Positions 7,648-12,143 of a stretch of 12,143 nucleotides of DNA are shown here, piece by piece. Every line of letters begins with the position of its first letter. The first letter of the stretch is position 1. Position numbers and translations under genes: made by a program. The DNA is from CAZUNO01 sp964621445 [NCBI: Candidatus Hadarchaeota archaeon]. GTDB lineage: Archaea; CAYQAE01; CAYVLA01. The notes beneath the pieces were generated by a model that did not search any database, had not been told where the DNA came from, and saw only the letters and a list, made by a program, of their open reading frames with translations. Location: assembly GCA_964621445.1 (NCBI GenBank), contig CAZUNO010000047.1, forward strand, positions 1 through 12,143, given 5' to 3'.

Positions 7648-9140
7648 ATGACCCCAAGCCCGACCGCACTTCCCGGGTACTCGCCCCACGGAGACCCCGC
7701 GAGAAACCTCAACACACGCGGGCCAGAGATATTGGCGGTATGCGCGTGCCTCCTGTTGAGCCCGGTGCTCGGTGTCCCCTCCTTTGATAGCGACGAGAGG
7801 ATCGTGGGAACCTACTACTTCTACTGGTACGACTGGAATTCGAGCCTTCACTTCTTCGTCGGGGCCGAGGACGCCCTGACCAATCACCCGCCCGAAATCG
7901 AATGGGTGAGCTACCTGAGCGAGGAGTGGCATAAGGGGGAGCTTCTGGATATGATGGATGCCGGGATCGACTTCCTCCTGCCGGTGTACTGGGGCGATTC
8001 GTACGCGTTGCCCTGGTCGGGCATAGGGGTAGAGAGGTTGGTCGATGCCGAGGAGCAGATTATAGCTCGAGGCATGCGGCCTCCGAAGATAGGGATGTTC
8101 TACGACACCACATCGCTGATGCTCGAGCACAGGTACCGTGGCATGCCCGGCGAAAGGCCTAACCTGAGCACCGAGTACGGAAAGGACCTGTTCTACTCGA
8201 TGATACGAGACTTCTATCGTCGCATCCCGGAAGCGCTCTGGGCGAGGCTGGATTCGGCGGCTGTGGTGTGGCTCTACTCCTCGGCATGGGTCTCGGACTA
8301 TGATCAGAGCCTGGTCGAGTATACGCGGCGGAGGTTCCGGGAGGATTTCAACTCGAGCGTGTTCATTGTCCGTGAGAGGTCGTGGAGTCTGGACACGGAT
8401 ATGAAGTACGGCTGGGGGGCCGCACTTGGTCCGTCGCTCCTGGATGTGACGGCGATAGGTCCAGGCTTCGATAACGAGGGGGCGGTGAGATGTTACGGTC
8501 AGCAACCGCTTGAGCGAGATCGGCTCGATGGATACAGCTACAGGGATGATTGGGAAGAGGCGCTGCGGGCGGCCTCAAACATAATCGTGATCGAAACGTG
8601 GAATGAGCTTCACGAGGGGACCGAGATATGTGAGACGGTTGAGCTGGGCCGGAAGTACATAGAGATCACGGCCGAGTACGCCCGCGCCTTCAAGGAGGGT
8701 TCGTGGGAAAACCTTAAGGAGATCGATTCTGAGGTTTCCCTGGATCCGATGAGGCTGCAGGGCGGGTCTGCGGAAACCATGGCCATTAACATAACCGTGA
8801 TGAATCGCGGTTGGAGAAGCTGGCCCGAGTACCTGGACCTCGTTTCCTCTTCCTGGGCATCGACTCCTCGGGAAGGACCAGCCGCACCGTTCACCTCGAC
8901 TTCCCGCACCGCCTCTCGACAGATGAGGGACACTCGGAGATCGCTCACCTAGGGCTACCGGGCGTCGAGGGGGAATACAGGGCGTTGGTCTCGACAAGCT
9001 ACCTGGACAGACAGCTGGAGATGACCGCGGTCGTCCCCGAGACCTCCGCGCTCCCAGCCCTCATTCTGCTCGGGGCATTGATTGCCAAATCGAACTCAGT
9101 CACTGGCCTAGTACCTGCGGCCTGCATGCAAATAGTGTAA
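7648..9140 (+). pseudogene. exported DUF5010-like (putative glycoside hydrolase) protein, frameshifted
   Basis: The first frame runs from ATG 7648 to a TAG at 8952 (434 residues), but its last 36 residues make no sense. A one-base step at about 8841 returns to a good frame ending at TAA 9140, giving a restored 497-residue product. The simplest reading is a missing C (CCTCGTTT for CCTCCGTTT), giving YLDLRFLFLGIDSSG. Features in order: a hydrophobic segment at about 27-44 (EILAVCACLLLSPVLG), probably a signal peptide; TYYFYWYDW (55-63) and DMMDAGIDFLLPVYWG (101-116), typical of the DUF5010/GH99-like barrel group; ETWNELHEG (316-324), the last-strand motif also seen as NSWNEWTEG in the protein at 3145-4251; a beta-sandwich-like C-terminal domain (NITVMNRGWRSWPEY, then GVEGEYRALVSTSYLD); and a VPETSALPALILLGALIA tail that looks like a membrane or sorting anchor. 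The protein probably acts on glycans outside the cell. Real decay and sequencing error are both possible. Confidence 0.75.
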
Positions 9141-9147
9141 TAAGGCT
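9136..9147 (+). promoter_or_regulatory. possible TATA-like element for a leaderless GTG start
   Basis: An AT-rich stretch TGTAATAAG is centred about 26-27 bp before the GTG at 9168, where no Shine-Dalgarno is visible. The spacing suits a leaderless archaeal transcript, but the match to a TATA box is poor and it overlaps the end of the preceding frame. Confidence 0.3.
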
Positions 9148-9167
9148 AGAAATGGCATGGTCTTAGC

Positions 9168-10430
9168 GTGGTCAGGAAGAGGGCTCTCGGAGCGTTGGCT
9201 GTTCTTCTATTGTTCACGGGATCGGTCTTCGCCCAGGACAAGCCGAGGAGGATCAAGGTGATGGGGACCGGCAGGGCCCTGAGCATGCCTATACTGGCCT
9301 CTTGGTTTATCACCGAGCCGTCAACGGACCCACTCATCGTGCCCACCAGGGCGCACGGCGATGTCCAGCCGAGGGACATAAGGCGTTTCGTGAGGATCTA
9401 CTTTCCGCGGAGTTATGAGAGTTTGCTGGATTACGAGTTCTTCTTCCTGGCTCAGATCGATATGTTTTCCCTCAGCGACCAGCAGCAGCAATGGCTCTAC
9501 GATGGGCTGACGAATTATCGGAAGGGCGGCGTCAATACGAGGAGCGCAAACAGCGTGAACGCCAATTTCTACATGCCGTGGGTCGAGAGCCAGGTCTCCG
9601 ATGTATTTCCCAATGATGCGTTAGCGGTCATATCCAGCGACAGGAACTTCGATTCCCCTGAGGGTCCTCTGATCATCAGGGGTGACGCGGATCTGCCAAA
9701 TATCATGAAACCCTACAAGGCGACGATCGAGCGTATCATCCCGTGGTACGTGAGTCATCAGAACCCCTTCCCGCTCACCATACCAAAACCGGGTTCAACG
9801 ATCCTATCCTACACGCGGAACAGCCAGGGAATCGAGTCTCCGGTCCCCGGGCAGATCGCCCAGGTCTTCTACTGGCGCTGGAACAAGTCCATAACCTTCA
9901 CTTTCAGGGGCGTGGTCTACGATCCGTTCTGGAGCACATCCCCGTCCGGGGCTCAAGATGCGAATCCGTATGCCCTGGACATCATTTCCAATATCGTCTG
10001 GTTCAGCACCGGGAGGTATCTGCCCGCCGACCATTTCAAGGTGCACGACTTCAGGCGCGACCTCTTCGACTTCGGGCTCCAGCAGAGCGTCCTCACCAGT
10101 CTCCTGGACTTCGCGGAGATCTTCGGCGCCAATCCAGCCGACGAGTACGCCAGGCTCTCGGACATTCAGGACATCCGGACCCAGGCGTCGGACTACTACC
10201 TCGAGGGAGACTTCGACGCCGCCTACGAGGAGATGGGGATGGCCCTGCGGTCCATGGATGGGCTCCAGGAAGAGGTGGTTAGACTGAAAGACCGTGCGAT
10301 GTTGTGGGTCTACGTGGTGGAGTGGCCAATCACCACCGCGGTTTTCCTGATCGCGGGCTTCGTGCTCTGGACCCTGATGGTGAGGAGGAGGCTCTACAGC
10401 CATGTCTCCACCACCGCACTTTCTCGATGA
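9168..10430 (+). CDS. exported C-terminally anchored protein of unknown family, possible GATase1-like domain (paralogue B)
   Basis: This is a 420-residue protein with a clean signal peptide (MVRKRALGALAVLLLFTGSVFA, likely cut before QDK), an extracytoplasmic body, a charged helical region (about 325-375) and one membrane helix at about 378-402 followed by VRRRLY. It is collinear with the 4523-5779 protein over almost its full length, sharing SWF.TEP, FVRIYFPRSYE, MFSLSDQQQQW, NTRS, FPND (147-150), IPWY, IPKPGS, ANPYALDIISN, STGRYLP, FAEIFGAN and LKDRAMLWVY. By eye the identity is perhaps a third, so the duplication is not recent. GTG at 9168 is the only start that keeps the signal peptide. 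It begins 27 bp after the restored end of the DUF5010-like gene on the same strand, which suggests linked function. No catalytic triad is evident. Function is unknown; a surface role in sensing or processing the same glycan is inferred from context. Confidence 0.78.
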   Translation: MVRKRALGALAVLLLFTGSVFAQDKPRRIKVMGTGRALSMPILASWFITEPSTDPLIVPTRAHGDVQPRDIRRFVRIYFPRSYESLLDYEFFFLAQIDMFSLSDQQQQWLYDGLTNYRKGGVNTRSANSVNANFYMPWVESQVSDVFPNDALAVISSDRNFDSPEGPLIIRGDADLPNIMKPYKATIERIIPWYVSHQNPFPLTIPKPGSTILSYTRNSQGIESPVPGQIAQVFYWRWNKSITFTFRGVVYDPFWSTSPSGAQDANPYALDIISNIVWFSTGRYLPADHFKVHDFRRDLFDFGLQQSVLTSLLDFAEIFGANPADEYARLSDIQDIRTQASDYYLEGDFDAAYEEMGMALRSMDGLQEEVVRLKDRAMLWVYVVEWPITTAVFLIAGFVLWTLMVRRRLYSHVSTTALSR

Positions 10431-10499
10431 TCACCTGGCCCTCGGTCCATCCCGCCTCGAATGTTTGGCTGATGTGCGGATGTCCAAAAAATAGCTTTC

Positions 10500-10513
10500 G
10501 TATCTGTTTAGCT
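10500..10513 (+). repeat. putative left terminal inverted repeat of the IS66 element
   Basis: GTATCTGTTTAGCT matches the complement of 12129-12142 at 13 of 14 positions. The match does not extend clearly further inward, which is short for an IS66 end. It lies 69 bp after the stop of the preceding gene. Confidence 0.55.
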
Positions 10514-10554
10514 CTGGTTGAGTTTTGGTTTTGGTCCGGGTTTTTATCGAAAGA

Positions 10555-10564
10555 TTTAAATATA
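10555..10564 (+). promoter_or_regulatory. TATA box of the IS66 element
   Basis: TTTAAATATA is centred about 27 bp before the ATG at 10587, the position expected for a leaderless archaeal transcript of the DUF2080 gene. It is the clearest TATA box in the window. Confidence 0.65.
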
Positions 10565-10566
10565 TA

Positions 10567-10585
10567 GTATAAACATTGTTTATAC
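10567..10585 (+). promoter_or_regulatory. perfect palindrome between TATA box and start codon, likely operator
   Basis: GTATAAACATTGTTTATAC is a perfect inverted repeat with 8-bp arms and a 3-bp spacer. It fills the space from just after the TATA box to 1 bp before the ATG of the DUF2080 gene. A bound repressor here would block polymerase recruitment. The DUF2080 product itself, which resembles AbrB-type DNA-binding domains, is an obvious candidate; that link is inference. Confidence 0.55.
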
Positions 10586-10586
10586 C

Positions 10587-10748
10587 ATGTCGAGTGTGGT
10601 CACTTCCAAGACGATAAAGGTCTCTATCTCTGAAGAGGTAGAGGAAGTCCTCAAGAAGAGCATCGTGCCCATTGGGAATGGAGGCCACGTTATCTGTCCC
10701 AAGGAACATATTGGGAAGACGGTGTACCTCGTGGTGTGCAAGGAATGA
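10587..10748 (+). CDS. DUF2080 family transposon-associated protein
   Basis: This 53-residue protein matches the short archaeal DUF2080 family, which is found next to transposase genes and has no assigned function. The N-terminal half (SKTIKVSISEEVEEVLKKSI) leads into the diagnostic VPIGNGGHVICPKEHIG and KTVYLVVCKE. The pattern G-N-G-x-V-x-x-P-K-x-x-I-G-K-x-V-x-V-V is close to the swapped-hairpin AbrB/SpoVT DNA-binding fold, so DNA binding at the IS promoter or ends is plausible; that is my inference. It starts at ATG 10587, 27 bp after the centre of a TATA box, with a palindrome in between. Its stop overlaps the transposase ATG (ATGA, 10745-10748), indicating translational coupling. Confidence 0.82.
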   Translation: MSSVVTSKTIKVSISEEVEEVLKKSIVPIGNGGHVICPKEHIGKTVYLVVCKE

Positions 10749-12134
10749 GCTCCCAGACCCAGGGATCTGTACAGTTCCCTGGGTGCTGCTCGACCTGTCC
10801 CCGGGTAGCGAGTCTCGAGGACAGGGTGGAGGAGTTAGAGGCTGAGAACCGGGAGTTGAGAGAGAGGCTTTGTGTGGAGGGGAAGAGGTACCGGAGGCTG
10901 TGGAACAGGTATAGGAGGTACAGGAACCCTCACACTCCTCCGAGCAAGAGGCTGGGATCGAACAGGACCCGGTCGTCGAAGCCGAGGACCGGGCAGGGGA
11001 GTCCTGGGCGGAAGAAAGGCCACAAGGGGACTACCAGGCCTCGGCCCAAGCCTGACGAGACGGTGACGGTTACCGAAGAGGTGTGTTCTGGCTGTGGAGC
11101 TAGGCTCGGGGAGCCGGGTGAGACGGAGACCCGGGTTATAGAGGACATCCCCGAGCCAGGCCCGGTGAGAGCCACCGAGTACAGGATCGGTCACTACCCG
11201 GTGCCCGGGCTGCGGGGAGGAGACGGTAGCCACGCACCCCGACCTCCCACCGGAGGGGAGGTTGGGCTACAACGCGGTGGTGCAGACCACTCTCTACAAG
11301 TACCACGCGAGATCAGTGCACAGGAAGACCAGGGACCCCCTCGGCGCACTGGACGGGCTCCAACTGTCCAGCGGCACGGTGTTCGATCTTACCAGGAGAG
11401 CCAGTGACTGGCTCCGCCCTCACTACATGGAGGTTGTTCAAAAGATAAGGGATGCCGACGTGCTGTACGCAGACGAGACAGGTATGAAAGTGGATGGAGA
11501 GAAGGGATGGATCTGGACCTTCAACTGTGACCAGGCCACGCTGTTCGTGATGAGGATGAGCAGAGGTAGAAAAGTCCTGGACCAGGTTCTGGGCGACGAG
11601 TTCCAGGGAAAGATGGTGGTGGACGGGTGGAGATCCTACCCAGCATACACCAAGAACCTGCAAAGATGCTGGGCCCACCTGTTAAGAGAAGCAGACGACC
11701 TAGAGGCCACCGGGAGCAGTGAGGAAGGGAGAGAGATCGCCCAGGAACTACACCACATATACAACCAGCTCAACACCTTTATCCAGGGAAACCCTCCACC
11801 GAGGGACAGGGAGGCCAAAAAACAGTGGGCGATGTGGATGATGAGGAATCTGATAGAGAAGGAGTACAGCGACCAGAAGGTGGTGAAACTAGTGGGGAAG
11901 ATCAGGAACGGCCTCCACCACTGGTTCACATTCATCACCGACCCTGACCTCGAACCAACAAACAACCGCGCTGAACGAGCTCTCAGAGAACACGTCGTGC
12001 AACGAAAAATAATCGGAACCCTCAGAAACCAGAAAGGCATGCAGATCCACGAAACCATAACCACCATGCTAGCCACATGGAACCAGAAAGGACTAGACCC
12101 ACACCAACAAATGCACAAAACAATACGAAGCTAA
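10745..12134 (+). pseudogene. IS66 family transposase, interrupted by a one-base frameshift
   Basis: Restored, this is a 462-residue IS66 transposase. The first part (frame of ATG 10745) has a coiled coil or leucine-zipper segment (SLEDRVEELEAENRELRERL), the HTPPSKR motif and PGRKKGHKGTT. These are followed by the first half of the IS66 zinc finger (CSGCGARLGE) and YRIGHY. The second part, in another frame from about 11202, opens with CPGCGEETVATHPDLPPEG, the second half of the finger, and runs through to the end. Catalytic DDE residues are visible in LYADETGMKVDG, MVVDGWRSYPAY and NNRAERALREHV. The break is explained by one extra C in ACCCGG near 11197-11200: removing it gives HYRCPGCG, the usual IS66 form. 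GTG at 10736 is a possible but less likely start than the ATG at 10745, which overlaps the DUF2080 stop. The element may be inactive, or the extra base may be an assembly error. Confidence 0.85.
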
Positions 12135-12142
12135 ACACATAC
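12129..12142 (-). repeat. putative right terminal inverted repeat of the IS66 element
   Basis: AGCTAAACACATAC is the inverted partner of 10500-10513, with one mismatch. It overlaps the last codons and TAA of the transposase. One base remains in the window beyond it. Confidence 0.55.
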
Positions 12143-12143
12143 T

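Larger units (their letters stand above)
10500..12142 (+). mobile_element. IS66-family insertion sequence, apparently complete (about 1643 bp)
   Basis: The element holds a DUF2080 gene and an IS66-type DDE transposase. Its proposed ends are short inverted repeats: GTATCTGTTTAGCT at 10500-10513, and AGCTAAACACATAC at 12129-12142, whose complement is GTATGTGTTTAGCT. They match at 13 of 14 positions. IS66 elements commonly begin with GTA and have an 8-bp target duplication. The 8 bp left of the element are TAGCTTTC, and the single base available after the right end, T at 12143, agrees with the first of them. The transposase stop codon lies inside the right repeat. The size is reasonable for a single-transposase IS66 element. 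The exact ends are inferred, since almost no right flank is present. Confidence 0.65.

Noticed and set aside
7288-8505. Upstream extension of the minus-strand sulfatase frame by 406 codons (open from a TTG at 8505)
   Set aside because: The translation is rich in R, H and P with no family resemblance, and most of it is antisense to the well-supported DUF5010-like gene. The fold starts canonically at ATG 7287.
8836-8850. Programmed -1 frameshift in the DUF5010-like gene
   Set aside because: The site CTCGTTTCC does not fit a slippery X-XXY-YYZ heptamer and no downstream stem is obvious; a simple one-base deletion explains the data better.
8811-9140. Separate small gene starting at an ATG at 8811
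   Set aside because: The first codons overlap the DUF5010-like frame and read poorly; only the part after about 8841 makes sense, and it continues the upstream domain. It is better explained as the frameshifted C-terminus.
9743-10403. Overlapping open frames on both strands within 9743-10403
   Set aside because: They shadow the membrane protein gene at 9168-10430, whose frame is supported by a full-length paralogue.
11262-12134. Independent 290-residue transposase gene starting at 11262
   Set aside because: The reading frame is meaningful from at least 11202 (CPGCGEETVATHPDLPPEG), so a start at 11262 would cut the IS66 zinc-finger region; it is the second half of one broken gene.
1-12143. 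CRISPR array, tRNA or rRNA genes
   Set aside because: No regularly spaced repeats, no tRNA cloverleaf and no conserved rRNA stretches were seen in any intergenic region on either strand.

Overview
The window most likely comes from an uncultured, possibly anaerobic archaeon of moderately high GC. Four things point this way: a 53-residue DUF2080 protein (a transposon-associated family described from archaea), TTTAAA-type TATA boxes placed about 26 bp before TTG or ATG start codons (leaderless transcripts), frequent GTG and TTG starts, and heavy use of AGG/AGA arginine and ATA isoleucine codons. No marker gene gives a finer placement.

Layout. 267-4251 (+): two consecutive sulfatases, then a GH99-like/WbsX-type protein with a strong Shine-Dalgarno; probably one operon. 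4523-5779 (-): an exported, C-terminally anchored protein of a family I cannot name, with its own leaderless promoter. 5866-7287 (-): a third sulfatase. 7288-7647: a 360-bp divergent intergenic region. 7648-9140 (+): an exported DUF5010-like protein interrupted by a one-base frameshift. 9168-10430 (+): a clear paralogue of the 4523-5779 protein. 10500-12142: an apparently complete IS66-family insertion sequence with a DUF2080 gene, a frameshifted transposase and short terminal inverted repeats.

How it fits together. Three sulfatases with two putative (beta/alpha)8-type carbohydrate-active proteins suggest a locus for taking apart a sulfated glycan or glycoconjugate, an archaeal counterpart of a polysaccharide utilisation locus. 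The two paralogous membrane proteins (short signal peptide, globular exterior, one C-terminal membrane helix) sit beside the sulfatase and the DUF5010 gene and are the least explained part. No sulfatase-maturing enzyme, transporter or regulator is visible. The sulfatases and GH99-like protein carry no signal peptide, whereas the DUF5010-like protein and both membrane proteins do, so the pathway would be divided across the membrane.

Two genes (DUF5010-like and transposase) are each broken by one-base indels in C-rich runs; whether this is genuine decay or assembly error cannot be told from the sequence alone. The IS carries a perfect 19-bp palindrome between its TATA box and the DUF2080 start, which looks like an operator.
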